Assembly: GCA_000611775.1 (NCBI GenBank)
Contig: KK106983.1
Location: 3,747,072-3,811,071 of the forward strand
DNA: 64,000 nucleotides
Origin: Umbilicaria muhlenbergii
Lineage: Eukaryota; Ascomycota; Lecanoromycetes; Umbilicariales; Umbilicariaceae
Direction: 5' to 3'
The position numbers and the translations under genes were made by a program. This document shows positions 26,414-37,300 of the stretch, in pieces (the first letter of the stretch is position 1; each line of letters begins with the position of its first letter). The notes under the pieces are model-generated. The model worked only from the letters and a program-made list of their open reading frames with translations, was not told the DNA's origin and searched no databases.

Positions 26414-26936
26414 CTCCCACACCGGAAAGCAAGGCTCAGGTAGCGTTGTCACCGCACTTCCAATCCAACCAATCCCCAAGCACCACTTCCAGCTTTCACC
26501 GCTCACTTTGTCTTTCCGTTGTCGGCCCGACGCGACCGTTGTGCGATTCAAACCATGGCCTGAGATCCGCGCATCCACATCCACCAAGCCTCCAACCGCG
26601 TCCCAAAGGAGCCAATGTGATCGACCAGGGCAAACATATTCACTCGATGCCCCCCCGTATCCGGACTCTGAGTCATCCCTGACAGCCACGTTCGCCTGCT
26701 CCTTCTCCACACCACATATTCCTCCGAACCCAGCGACCTGGAGACGAGAAAAGAACCTCCCAATCCGCGCGCCCATCTGCGTGTCACCATGCCTCGGTTC
26801 GAAGCATACCGAATGTCTGAGCATACCTTACCTATGTATATACCTCTATCGCCACCCCCCGTCCCCATCTTTTCCCCCTTCTCCGCGCGGAAGAACCACC
26901 TCAACTAACACGAACCAACCCAAACCTCACAGGACC

Positions 26937-27329
26937 ATGGACACCCAACCCAGCGCGCACCACAGCGTCCACCCCAGCGTCGCCACCGCCGCCGCCTCCG
27001 CCTCCACCTCCACCACCCAACACCCGCCCGCCCACCAATTCCCGCACGCGGCCTTCGCCGGCCTCACCAGCCCCTTATCCAGCCCCCCCCCGGTCGACCC
27101 ACCCCCCCACCGCGCCGACGACCCCCAATTCGACATCTTCGACTGGTACCCCAAATACCAATCCTGCCAACGCTACTTCCTCGACCACGCCCAACACTCG
27201 GCCCCCGTCCAAGCCGTCGCCGCCTTCCTCAACATCCACCTCCCCTTCCAACGCCACCCCCACCCCACCGCCTCCTTCGCCACCGGCCCCGCTCCCCTCC
27301 CCGTCCCCGCCGCCTCCGCCTCCGCCTCC
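26937..27329 (+). CDS. Conserved ascomycete protein, N-terminal part (cut by gap)
   Basis: Open from ATG 26937 to the assembly gap (131 codons), incomplete at the 3' end. After a Ser/Pro/His-rich leader comes FDIFDWYPKYQSCQRYFLD and then HAQHSAPVQAVAAFLNIHLP. I recall this block from uncharacterised ascomycete proteins that continue into a roughly 200-residue conserved C-terminal region; that region would lie inside the gap here. No enzyme or localisation motif is visible. Very C-rich coding sequence just before the gap (runs of CCGCCTCCGC) probably caused the assembly break. Function unknown. Confidence 0.6.
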
Positions 27330-27805
27330 NNNNNNNNNNNNNNNNNNNNNNNNNNNNNNNNNNNNNNNNNNNNNNNNNNNNNNNNNNNNNNNNNNNNNNN
27401 NNNNNNNNNNNNNNNNNNNNNNNNNNNNNNNNNNNNNNNNNNNNNNNNNNNNNNNNNNNNNNNNNNNNNNNNNNNNNNNNNNNNNNNNNNNNNNNNNNNN
27501 NNNNNNNNNNNNNNNNNNNNNNNNNNNNNNNNNNNNNNNNNNNNNNNNNNNNNNNNNNNNNNNNNNNNNNNNNNNNNNNNNNNNNNNNNNNNNNNNNNNN
27601 NNNNNNNNNNNNNNNNNNNNNNNNNNNNNNNNNNNNNNNNNNNNNNNNNNNNNNNNNNNNNNNNNNNNNNNNNNNNNNNNNNNNNNNNNNNNNNNNNNNN
27701 NNNNNNNNNNNNNNNNNNNNNNNNNNNNNNNNNNNNNNNNNNNNNNNNNNNNNNNNNNNNNNNNNNNNNNNNNNNNNNNNNNNNNNNNNNNNNNNNNNNN
27801 NNNNN
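27330..27805. other. Assembly gap (476 N)
   Basis: Run of 476 unknown bases. The left flank is C-rich, the right flank G-rich with GGTGG/GGGGA tracts, so the missing stretch is probably low-complexity and GC-skewed. It interrupts the gene starting at 26937. Confidence 1.
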
Positions 27806-28029
27806 TGGTAAAGTTGGTGGGGGGGAAGGTGGAGGTTGATGGGGGAGAAGTGGAGGTTGGTGGGGGAAGTATGGACGGGAGGGGAGGGGAGGGGATGAAA
27901 GGGGATATGATCGTCGCGAGTCGCAACGCCGGCGGTCGCGGAGGCTGTGGTGGGGGCTGTGATGGGGGAAGAAGGGAGGGCCTGGGTGGGATAAGAAGAA
28001 GAGAGGGACTTGGCCATGATATCAGACAT
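27806..28029 (-). CDS. Possible N-terminal part of a convergent gene
   Basis: A minus-strand frame from ATG 28029 (MSDIMAKSLSSSYP) runs open into the gap, 74 codons, rich in Pro, Ser and His (SPPVHTSPTNLHFSPINLH). A second ATG follows at 28017. No family is recognised. It could instead be an open frame through G/C-skewed low-complexity DNA. Upstream it abuts the 119-nt tandem duplication, which would then be its promoter. Confidence 0.25.
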
Positions 28030-28034
28030 GGCTC

Positions 28035-28277
28035 TGTATATCACCGCATCTCGGACGCGCATTTCGGACTTTCTATGATATAGACGACTCCGGTTGGAGT
28101 TGGGCCGTTACATTTCACTCCTACATACAACGCACTCGCCGACTCAGCCGAAGTGTACATCAGCGCGTCTCGGATGCGCTTTTCGGATATCAAATTATAT
28201 AGACGACTCCGCTTGCAGTCGAGCAGTTTCTCTCACTCCTACAAACAAAACAGCGCAACGTACCGACCTGCCGAAGG
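28035..28277. repeat. Diverged tandem duplication, about 119-122 nt unit
   Basis: Two head-to-tail copies, 28035-28153 and 28155-28277. Shared landmarks in the same order: CGTCTCGGATGCGC (copy 1 CATCTCGGACGCGC), TTTCGGA, ATATAGACGACTCCG, TCACTCCTACA and GCCGAAG. The copies differ by scattered substitutions and a few small indels. It lies between the 3' end of the KP4-like gene and the possible gene start at 28029. Confidence 0.85.
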
Positions 28278-28367
28278 GTTGTGTGGTGTTGAAATATCTC
28301 TCTCTCTCTCCTTTGTTCCGAACGGCTATTGATCAAGCATTGACCACCCCCCCCCTCCCCTTCTCCC

Positions 28368-28841
28368 TCATCCCAACTTACAAATCCCCGTCTTACAATT
28401 CGCCGTCCCCACCCAATCACTCTTCAACACCCCCATCGCCTCCGGGTTGTTATCCCCACTCAGGGGCACCCCGCCACAATACCAACACCCGTGGCTATTC
28501 AGATCCCCGACCCGGTCGATGATCACGCTCCCTTTGACCCCCTCCGCGGGCACGTTGCCCTCCATGAACAGGCAGATGCCGCCGGAGTAGGTGTCCAGGC
28601 AGGCGATGTGTTGGCCGGCGAAGTAGAGGTCGGTCGGGACGATGGGGCCGCCGGGGATGGTGACGGAGGCTCCGTAGCGCAGCGCGACGTAGAATTCGTC
28701 CATTAGGTCGTCGTGGCCGTCGAGGGACGGGTTGTAGCGCTTGCTGCAGAAGGTGCTGCCTTGGCAGTTTATGCCGAGGGCGGTGGTGAGGGGGGTGGTG
28801 AGGAGGAGGAAGGGGAGGGAGAGAGAGAGGAGGGAAAGCAT
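28368..28841 (-). CDS. KP4-like killer-toxin-domain secreted protein
   Basis: Single exon, 157 residues, looks whole. A hydrophobic signal peptide covers about residues 1-22 (cleavage near TTALG). The mature part begins LGINCQGSTFC, the hallmark start of the KP4 fold, and continues with IACLDTYSGGICLFMEG, HGCWYCGGVP and a C-terminal NCKTGICKLG. Eight cysteines are available for disulfides. KP4 was first described from a virus of Ustilago, where it blocks calcium channels of competing cells; many ascomycetes carry chromosomal homologues thought to be secreted effectors or antagonism factors. The role here is inference. No viral flanking sequence is seen. Confidence 0.88.
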   Translation of the reverse strand: MLSLLSLSLPFLLLTTPLTTALGINCQGSTFCSKRYNPSLDGHDDLMDEFYVALRYGASVTIPGGPIVPTDLYFAGQHIACLDTYSGGICLFMEGNVPAEGVKGSVIIDRVGDLNSHGCWYCGGVPLSGDNNPEAMGVLKSDWVGTANCKTGICKLG

Positions 28842-30643
28842 CGTGGTGGGCTGGGTTTGGTTGGGAGTTGAGGGTGGAGGGTTGGCAGATGGGGCGATGT
28901 GGGGTCGGTGGATGGGCAGGAGGTTGGGATGGGGAGATTGGGTTGGGATAGATGGAGCTGGTCTTTGGCGGATCGGCTGAAGAGAATGCGGTCAAAGAAG
29001 GATGGGATGGTTCGGTATCGGTCGCGCAATACAGTACGGTGCGTTGTGGGTCTTGTAGATGTCGGATCCGAGCCATAGGGACCTTGAAGCCACAGTTGTG
29101 GTATATGTACTTCCGCGACATGTGCTCAGGCCTCATGGGCGGTCCTAGTTAGCAACCAGGTCAGTCGCGCCAGCATCGATAGCTTGTAGCACCAGTGAGA
29201 CCTTTCCGAAACGCTGAGAGACAGCAACGGCTCTGTTTGAGCATATCGCGCTACGCGATTCCCGCTTTTTATAGGGTATGCCGCAATCAATATCTCCGGA
29301 ACCAGGCCCATGTCGTTCCTGCGTAAGTCCTTCATTATGGAGACGAGCCGGAGCTACAGGCATTCTAGGGCCATTGATGCTGATGTCGTACGGAGTACAG
29401 TGATCGACACTCCAAGTGTTCCTGGCGTTGAAGAATGCCATGCTCGAGAAAATTCCAAAGATGCGACATGCGATCAGTATCATGGGCGGGACAAGCGTGA
29501 AACCAGCCATGGAAACAGGTCACAGACTGTAAAACCCATACTGAATACAGAGTATGGAATCTGTGTCATAGCGAATACATACTTATGCCATGTGGGAGTT
29601 CACAGAAGTGCGGGATGCGGAGAGCTCGAAACGGAGGTATTCCCGGAGATGCCAGTTCTCTGGGAATACCGCGTTCGTCATAATTTAATTTTTTTGCAGG
29701 CATGCCAAGCAATGCCAAACTCCTCAATGAAGACATGAAGAGCTCAGTGAGGGCGGCCCTGACAGTCAGATAGCCTCGAAGGGTGCCGAGTCCTCCAGGA
29801 GTAGGTGCGGATCGTGAGTCAGGCGAAGCATCAAAACAAGTGGTAGCTTTCGAGCAGCGAAATCTAAGGGATCCTCAACAGCGAATGATAGCGAACAGCA
29901 CCCATTTGTTCAATATCGGCCAGAGCGTACCGCATAGTGGTAGAGCTCAAAGACTTCAACTTCCAGCATCTGCCTCTGTCGAAATTCTCTTCGCTAGCAG
30001 AATGTTAAGAGGGATCTCCTCATCACGTGACTGCCGCTTGCACCTCGCAGTGATTATGTAAACAGCCAAGACCACTACCGAGCTCAATGGCTTCTCCAAC
30101 TCATGTCCTCAAGCCCTGACCTCGGTGCTTGGTCAGGCACAGGGGATATCAAAACTGTCTGTTAGGGTGGACGAGTGAAACGTATTCTTGGAGACGACTC
30201 GACTCTCACGAACGGAGCCGGGTCTTGCTAGTCAGGCTTGTGAAAGTGTTGGTGTGGAAGAAGAGGGAGAGGAACCAGGCGGGCGAGGAAGATGGTGTAG
30301 CAGGGATGAGGGGTGGGAGGAGTAACTGGTAAGAAGAGGTGGGCATGGATGATGGAGTCGTTGGAAGTTACGGATATCTGGGTATGGGAGGCAATGTGCA
30401 GAGCTTACCATACAGCCGACCTACAGGTGGAGGGTCGAAAAAAATAGCTGTTGCAACAGGGGGATTTTTGGGCTGAACGCAGCACCGACCTCAAGCACGA
30501 AGGATACAAACTTCGCGGACAGATTTCAGATATTGCAATCGGATGTTGCAATCCAATACTGATACCTTGCCGGTTGCCGCTATTGACCAAACCGCCATTT
30601 ACTCCTACCCAACACCTGCCTACCAACACGACCCCTCACCCCC
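28842..30643. other. 1.8-kb spacer
   Basis: The first few hundred nt on the right of the KP4-like gene should be its promoter (G/T-rich on the plus strand). The rest shows short frames without motifs. No gene, RNA or mobile element is supported. Confidence 0.5.
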
Positions 30644-32082
30644 TCAAAACCTCGCCTCAACCTTCTTCTCCACCCCCGCCAGCGCCCACTCACTTCTCCC
30701 CTTCCGACTCCTCACCCGATCCGCCTGCTCCCTCGTAAACCCCCTCGCCTCCACCGCCGGATTATACCCCAACCCCGTCCTCTCCGCCACAACCCCCGAC
30801 TCCACCCTTTCGTTCTTCCCCCCATCCGCCCGCTTATACACCGTACACACCACCGCGCCCCCCAGGCCCAGGTTATGCTGCAACGCCGCGTCCGCCCCCT
30901 CCACTAATCGGTTATTCGCCCACCCCCGCAACTGCCACACCAACTCCGCGCACTGCGCCAACCCCGTCGCGCCCAGCGGATGGCCCTTGGAGATGAGCCC
31001 GCCGGAAGGATTGATGACGCACCGCCCGCCGTAGGTGATATCCCCCGCTCTCACCATCTCGTGCGCTTTCCCGGGGTCGGACAACCCCAGCGCGTCAATG
31101 GTGATGAGTTCGTTTGCGGAGAAGCAGTCGTGGAGCTCGCACACTTTGATATCTTTCGCACTCACCCCCGCTTCGGCAAGTGCAGTTTTGGCGGCGAAGG
31201 CGCTCATTTCGAAACCCATTAGGTTGATGCTGCTGCGGTCGAAGAGGGAGGGCGCGTCCGTGGCGAGACATTGGCCGGCGATGCGGATGGCGTGGGGTTT
31301 TAGGTGGGGGCGGGCGGAGAGGAAGTCGGAGGATACGACGACGACGGCGGCGCCGCCGTCGGAGGTCGGGCAACATTGGAGTTTTGTTAGGGGCGCGTGG
31401 ATGAGGGGGGAGTCGAGGATTTGTTGGAGGGTGTACGAGTCGCGGAATTGGGAGTAGGGGTTTCGTTGGGAGTGGGCGTGGTTGATGCGGGCGATTTCGG
31501 CGAAGTCTTCTTTTTTGGCGCCGTATCTGGTTGGTGATGGTTAGCTTTCTCCGTCAACGAGCAGGGCGAGGGCGAGGAACGGGCGTACTTCTCCATGTAT
31601 TCCTGTCCGGCGTTTCCAAACATCTGCGCAGCACCCGGTGCGTTGGTCAAGCCTCTAGTGGCTTTCATCATATCCACCGTCGTTCCCGTCGGGTTCGTTC
31701 TGTCCTGGAAGAAAGACTGCAGACTGCCCGGGAACATTTTCTCGAAGCCGACAACGAGCACGCAGTCGGCCGCGCCGTGGCTCACAAGATTTCGTGCCAA
31801 ATGTAATCCAGTCGAGCCGGTGGAGCAGTTGTTGTTGACGTTGAGGATGGGGATTTGTGTCATTCCGAATTGGTAGAAGACTCGCTGTCCGCATGTGCTG
31901 TCGCCGTAGCAGTAGCATGCTACGCCCTGGTCCACATCGTCGTAGTTGATTTGGGCGTCGAGGAGCGCTTTTATACCGGCTTCGTAACCGAGCTCGGTGT
32001 AGTCGATCTTGTTTCGAGGTTTGACGAACTTGGTCATGCCTACGCCGAGGACGTAGGCGGCGGAGGTGGGTTTCTTCCCCAT
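30644..32082 (-). CDS. Thiolase, SCP-x type (acetyl-CoA acyltransferase-like)
   Basis: Exons 32082-31589 and 31526-30644 (62-nt intron) give 458 residues. It belongs to the sterol-carrier-protein-x branch of thiolases, which cleaves 3-ketoacyl-CoAs, often branched or methylated, in peroxisomal beta-oxidation. The nucleophile Cys86 sits in NVNNNCSTGSTG, the second active-site block is ELHDCFSANELI, and the third is SKGHPLGATG. There is no SCP2 domain after the thiolase part. The C-terminus ends EARF, not a canonical PTS1, and no clear N-terminal PTS2 is seen, so the compartment is uncertain. Coding sequence is very C-rich at the 3' end. Divergent to the TatD gene. Confidence 0.93.
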
Positions 32083-32609
32083 GATGGTGGATTGGTGATG
32101 TTGCTTGCTGCTCGGTATAGTCTCTAAGGGCTACTGTTTGATAGCCTCCTTATAGAGTGGTCAAGCTTCGAGTGGTTATGCCAATCGTTCTTTGCAGAAT
32201 GATCCGGCTTCTGGAGGATCAGGTTGTGAAGGTAGTGGAGATGAGCCAAGGGGGAGAAACAGAATCTGGGGAAGGAAGAGAGAGACCCTGAGTAGGGCGG
32301 GGAAAGGTGCCGAGGTCCAAAGCAGCGGGACTTTCAGCCTTATGGGCTCCGGGGTGTCACAAAGGCGGTGTGTCGGCAGAATCCTGAGACTAAATCTATC
32401 GGCACCGCGTCGTCACACTCATCAATGCGATGACCTGATCATTTATATATCAATGCTCTATGAAGGTTCTAGGGTGCGACCACTCTTCTATCTGTCTCGA
32501 AGGTATTCTTGTCGCCTGCGCAGTCCGCGAGCTCAGAGCTATCTGGCGCCATTCTTTGTCAGGAGTACGCAGCCCCGAGAGAAGAGCTTTGATCCTGCCG
32601 CAGTACCGA
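32083..32609. promoter_or_regulatory. Divergent promoter region (thiolase / TatD)
   Basis: 527 nt between two divergent genes, so both promoters lie here. The TatD frame is open upstream to 32460, which leaves its start uncertain. No specific element is claimed. Confidence 0.4.
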
Positions 32610-33927
32610 ATGTTGATGACTGACGATAGTTTCTTCCCGGCAGTGACTACTTCTGCGCCATCCAATGGTGAAGCGATGTTGTCTTGGGTTCAAGGCGACA
32701 GGACCAACAACCACTCGCCGAAAAAGCTAAGATACGCGGACGTAGGTCAGCATAATACCTTGCTTATTATACTCCAAGCTCTACATTAACATCTTCTTCC
32801 AACAGGTTGGGATCAATCTTGGTGACCCTATCTTTCGCGGCATCTACCATGGGAAACAAGCACATGAAGACGACCTCGAAGGTGTCCTGCAGAGAGCAGT
32901 CGATGCCGGATGCTTCAAGCTCATGGTGACGGGATCCGATCTCGAAGAGTCGAAGAAGGCAGTCCAAATGGCCGAGGAGCATCGTACGTGATCTGACTTG
33001 GCCATGCAACCAGACCAAAGGAACCTTGAGGCTGGAGATAGACTAAGCCTGCGACATATAGCCGGCCTTTGTTACGCAACTGTTGGCGTTCATCCCTGCT
33101 CCGCAAAGACTTTCGACTCTCACGAGGGAGGCCCTTCTGCCCTGCTACATGAGCTCGAGAGCTTCGCTATCAAGTCCAAGGAATCCGGCCATGCTGTCGC
33201 GTTTGGCGAAATAGGACTTGACTATGACCGCTTCTACCTTGCCGAAAAGGAGGAACAAGTGAAGTACTTCGATGCTCAACTAGACATCGCTGTCAAGGTC
33301 CAACTACCTCTATTCCTCCACTCACGGGCTGCGAGCGAAGATTTTGAGAAGCTGCTCGGTCAAAGGCTTGACGATCTACCGAAGAGGGGCTTGGTACATA
33401 GTTTTACTGGGACGACCGAGGAGATGAATAGATTAGTGGCGATGGGATTCGATATTGGGGTCAATGGCTGCAGTATGAAGACGGAGGAGAACCTTGACGT
33501 CGTGCGTGCGATTCCTCTCGATCGGATGCAGATTGAGACGGATGGGCCCTGGGTGAGTGATGGACGAGTGTGCAGAAGAGGTGGCAGAGCCTAGCTAATA
33601 CCGCAATAGTGCGAAATGAGAGCGTCCCATGCCTCGTCACAATACAAAGACGACGCTCCACCCCTGCCCAAGGCTGTCAAGAAGGAGAAGTGGGAAAAGG
33701 GATTGATGGTCAAGGGTCGAAATGAGCCTGCAACGATATCCCATGTCGCCCACGTGGTTGCCAAAGTCAAAGGATTGTCCATCGAAGAAGTTTGTGAAGC
33801 GTAAGTATCCTAATGGGAGAAGGCGGAGTCAGATGAATCCTCGATGCTGATACCAGTCTCCATGTTTAGGGCATGGAAGAATTCGGTCAAGATGTTCGGT
33901 CTGGGCGAATCATCCTCATCCTCTTGA
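32610..33927 (+). CDS. TatD-family metal-dependent deoxyribonuclease
   Basis: Five exons, 32610-32741, 32806-32983, 33062-33552, 33610-33800 and 33870-33927, give 349 residues. TatD nucleases are TIM-barrel metal hydrolases with 3'-5' exonuclease activity in DNA repair and apoptosis-like DNA breakdown. Landmarks: YADVGINLGDPIFRGIYHG (the eukaryotic variant start), TGSDLEESKKAV, ATVGVHPC, AFGEIGLDYDR with the metal Glu, LFLHSRAASEDF, GLVHSFTGT and QIETDGPWCEMR with the metal Asp. An ending of the type AAWKNSVKMFGLGE is common in fungi. The start could equally be 32676, which gives a leader of more usual length before LRYAD. Confidence 0.93.
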
Positions 33928-35200
33928 GGAAGGTTGACATGATATTTACGGATTAGCAGTGAAAGGCGTGGAGAATGCATGGGTCGGCTCGGTCCTCCAT
34001 TTAATAGAAATAGAGTCGCACGCATCTCTATGTGAAGACAGCAGATTAGCCACGGCCACTCTCAGACTTCCAAGAGTCTCGGAGCGTGGAGTCCAAAGTC
34101 TTGTCGCGGTAGCACACTGTATCCTCTTCCGTAGTCCTTTCGGCCATCAGTACTGAGCATGTTCCTTAGCTGAGAAGTGCCGGCTCCCCTGACAGTGTGT
34201 CTGTCCATATGATCATACCTGGAGTGTTACCGTGGTACCATGGCCAAGTTACGTCAGCCGTAGCGTTGCCTTGCAGAAACAACCTAATGGAGCTTGGATG
34301 CACAATTCAATGGGGATCTGACTCTGACGGACGTGCAGACAGACGCTGTGTTACTTCTGCAGCAGTTTCCGTGGGGCACGTCGCGGGGGGGTCCTCGGCC
34401 TTCGGGGCTTGTGGCGCCCCAGAACTCAAGCATGCCCCGCTACAAGGCATGAACCGCCCGCTAATTGGCCTGGAGCCAAGGCCACACCGCCCGGACGAGA
34501 GCCGGTTCTGCCGCCTGGGAAAAAAAGAGAAAAGAGAAAAGAGAAGGGCCCTCAGGCGAAAGCATCGAGGCGAGAGAGGCTACGCGGCAGAGCCAGAGGG
34601 CGCGTGCCTTTTTCTCGTTTGCTCTGGATTCTCTAGCTTCCGGCTCACGCCTCAGAATTTGACTACGCACTACCGACCACGACCAAACTTCGTCTGCCCA
34701 CCTTCCACCTCCCTCCCACTCTGACTCTCCCTCTGACTCTTCTCTTCCTCTTCTCCTTCCTCCTCCATAATCCCACCCCAATCGACACCTGCTCTCCAGC
34801 GCTGTAAAGCCATCGACTTCGAATCACAATTTACCGCTTCACGATGGACCTGATACATCAGTGTACCAATACTCATGCGCGTGGGAGATGTCGTTAGTAT
34901 CTAGGTAGCCGGGAGGTATGTTAATTCAGGCTTCCTGAAGAACCACACCTTTTGGCGTCAGAGGTGTCTTGCGCTCTTGAAATACACATGAACCCGCGAC
35001 TAACACCGTGAGCAGTGCTTTAAGCCCGCATTCGCGGATTCTCCGAGTCCTCACAAGTCGTTCTTGGTCTTCAAAAACCCCATTACGTTTCTTGCAATAC
35101 GACGTCGCTCCAACTCACGCTTGGCATAACACCTCTACCAGCTCTCTACAGTGTTCTCTGCTCTTGAATTCACTCACACTCTCCTAACACCGATCACACC
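33928..35200. other. 1.3-kb spacer with pyrimidine-rich promoter
   Basis: Includes the promoter and probable 5' UTR of the phosphatase gene; the plus strand is CT-rich at 34705-34760. The sequence 34395-34440 contains short self-complementary GC-rich segments (GGGGCTTGTGGCGCCCC). No gene supported. Confidence 0.5.
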
Positions 35201-36218
35201 ATGTCCAACACCTCCAGTCTCAAAGCCCGGTCGTCGTCCGGTTACAGCTACTACGGCACCTCTTCGAGTAGCGACATCGAATTCGACTTCGGAGCTGAGC
35301 AGCGCATTGTCAAAGATCATACTCTTCTTGTTACATCCTCGACATCCTCACATCATCTCATTATGGGGAATCCGAAGAAGCAGAACCGTGGAACTGGAGG
35401 TACATCTTCCACATTCCCATGTCTTCTATCTCTTACTTGAGGTCGCTCTCCCTCTACGAGAACATTAGACCTAACTCTTTGCGGTTATGGTAGACTCGTA
35501 TTCCGGTCGGAGCAGTGTTGAAGAGAGCGAGCCACCTTCCCCTGAAAGTGGCCTTCCAAACAATTTCGGGGAAGTCGCTCCTGGCATATATCGGAGTGCT
35601 TTCCCTAGGCTTGGAAACTTCGAGGAACTGAAACCGCTGAGGTTGAAGACGATTCTGTATGTTACCATGTGTTCTGGGGTACATGGATGCCAGCGCTAAC
35701 ACGACCAAGGACTCTTGTACCCGAGGACTATCCGGCGGAGAACGTTGACTTCGTGAAGGAGAACGGCATCCAACATTTTCAGATTCCTATTCCCGCCAAC
35801 AAAGATCCGTTTGTGACCATTCCGCCTCAGGATATGGCAGCGGCGCTGAAGCTTCTTCTCGATCGCCGTTATCACCCCATCCTGATCCACTGCAACAAGG
35901 GAAAGGTTTGTCATCCCACACGATACTAGCGGAACCACAATACTAATCTGACATCCATAGCACCGTACCGGCTGTGTCGTTGGCTGCTACCGCAAGATTC
36001 ACGATTGGACTACTCCGACAGTCCTAGCCGAGTATCGGAAATACGCTGGGAGCAAAGCGAGACTTCTGGACGAGCGTTTTATCGAGCTTTTCGACGAACG
36101 TGCAGCCGTGGCTGGATTTACCACGGCGGATCCGATGGGGGTCGATCTCGCACGACCATTATCTCTTCCTACTCCGCCGTCATCTGTGGTCAACGATCCC
36201 AAAGATGACGATCCTTGA
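35201..36218 (+). CDS. Siw14/PFA-DSP-like tyrosine phosphatase
   Basis: Exons 35201-35399, 35494-35656, 35710-35905 and 35961-36218 give 271 residues. The catalytic loop HCNKGKHRTG (Cys182, Arg188) is the signature of the atypical dual-specificity group that includes yeast Siw14, a cytosolic inositol pyrophosphate phosphatase also tied to stress responses. Upstream are NFGEVAPGIYRSAFP, the block with LRLKTILTLVPEDYP, and ANKDPFVTIPP, all typical. Downstream is the RKIHDWTTPTVLAEYRKYAG helix. The N-terminal 90 residues are Ser-rich and probably disordered; the acidic Asp-rich C-terminus may be too. The active site is split by the intron between KGK and HRTG. Confidence 0.94.
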
Positions 36219-36301
36219 TCTTCTGTGCTGGTTGGGTCCGCTTCTATGGCAGCCAAGCAAGCTCGATGACGTGAGAGAGGATATTTACGGGCCTGGGGGA
36301 A

Positions 36302-36363
36302 AGCGGACCAGAGCATGGAGGGAGCGGACCAGAGCACGGAGGCAGCAGACCAGAGCATGGAGC
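36302..36363. repeat. Short tandem repeat, 3 units of about 20-22 nt
   Basis: Three copies around the core GGACCAGAGCATGGAG (second copy GGACCAGAGCACGGAG, third AGACCAGAGCATGGAG). Directly downstream of the phosphatase stop. Confidence 0.85.
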
Positions 36364-36581
36364 TATAGCACCATCGCATTAATTGTTACGACGTCACGAC
36401 TTCATCAAACCTCCCGGCACGAAGCAACTTTGCCCGAGAGGTCTTCATTTCCACATAGAAAGCATAGAGCATGCGTTTGGTCATCGGCATTGGTCATCGG
36501 CGTTTTGGGGGCGGAATTTCCGCGCATCTCAGCATCATCCGGGGAGGGGAGGATGCTCAAAAAAAAGGGGGAGGCTTATCC

Positions 36582-36610
36582 TGTGCGTGCGTGCGTGCGT
36601 GCGTGTGTGC
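36582..36610. repeat. GTGC microsatellite
   Basis: About seven units of GTGC/GTGT, non-coding. Confidence 0.9.
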
Positions 36611-36999
36611 GCTTTTCCGCGCAGTATCATCGGCCGGTTTACCTGAAGATACCCCGTTGAGTGGGCGGCCTGGTTCGATCTTTTTTTCTTTTTTCCTTTT
36701 TGTGTCGACCGAACAGACACGCTTGTGGCGAGTAGATAGGCAGTGCATAGGAGAGTTGAATACAAAAGCCGTTTGTCTCCACCGCTTTTTTCTTTGTTGA
36801 CGCTTTTTCGTCACTCTCGCAATGTCCGGGTGCTTGTTTACGGCCCTCGGCAGGAAAGCAGATGGTTTGGGGGGGGGATGAGTCGTGCTGGTGATATCGG
36901 CTACGCTCTCGTTTGGAATACCACTTTTCGTGCTATCGGTCTACAGGCTCAACTGGGTATCGCGCCCGACTGGACCTTGTCGAGACGATCTGTACGGTG

Positions 37000-37300
37000 A
37001 ATGGGAAGGGTGGGTGGGGGGAGGGAAGCCCGGGGAGAGGCTGGGGGGAAAGGACGAACGCGAAAGAGAGGACGAGCTGGGAATGGGCTGAGGGGGAGGA
37101 GTTAGGCGGCTTGGGCGAATTAGGTGGCTTGGGCGGGTGGTGGAGCTTGTAGCAGGGCCAGAGGGTGGGAGGGGCATGTGGAGGGGTTGCATGGTGGGGA
37201 TTGAGGAGGTTGAGGGGATGAGTTGGGTGTAGGGTGGGAACGGGGTGGGAAACTTTGGGGTGGGGGGGGTGTGGTGGGGGGGGGTGGTGGTAGGCAGGAG
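37000..37300 (+). other. G-rich tract, possible G-quadruplex DNA
   Basis: The plus strand carries many closely spaced runs of three or more G, including one of about eight G near 37263-37270 and another near 37277-37284. Such sequence can form G-quadruplexes in principle. Position between convergent genes. Confidence 0.5.

Larger units (their letters stand above)
24156..26936. other. 2.8-kb spacer with simple repeats
   Basis: No intact gene. A stretch near 24845-24950 reads GVVAYDTKVEDLLAFVYQDPD before a stop and could be a decayed coding remnant, but no family was recognised. Four 10-nt units of ATGGCTGGCA lie at 26175-26214, and a (CAC)n-type microsatellite at about 26369-26413. The last 500 nt should include the promoter of the gene at 26937. 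Confidence 0.45.

Noticed and set aside
29145-29510. 121-codon minus frame with a hydrophobic start
   Set aside because: Composition is not protein-like after the first 30 codons, and no family or splice partners were found.
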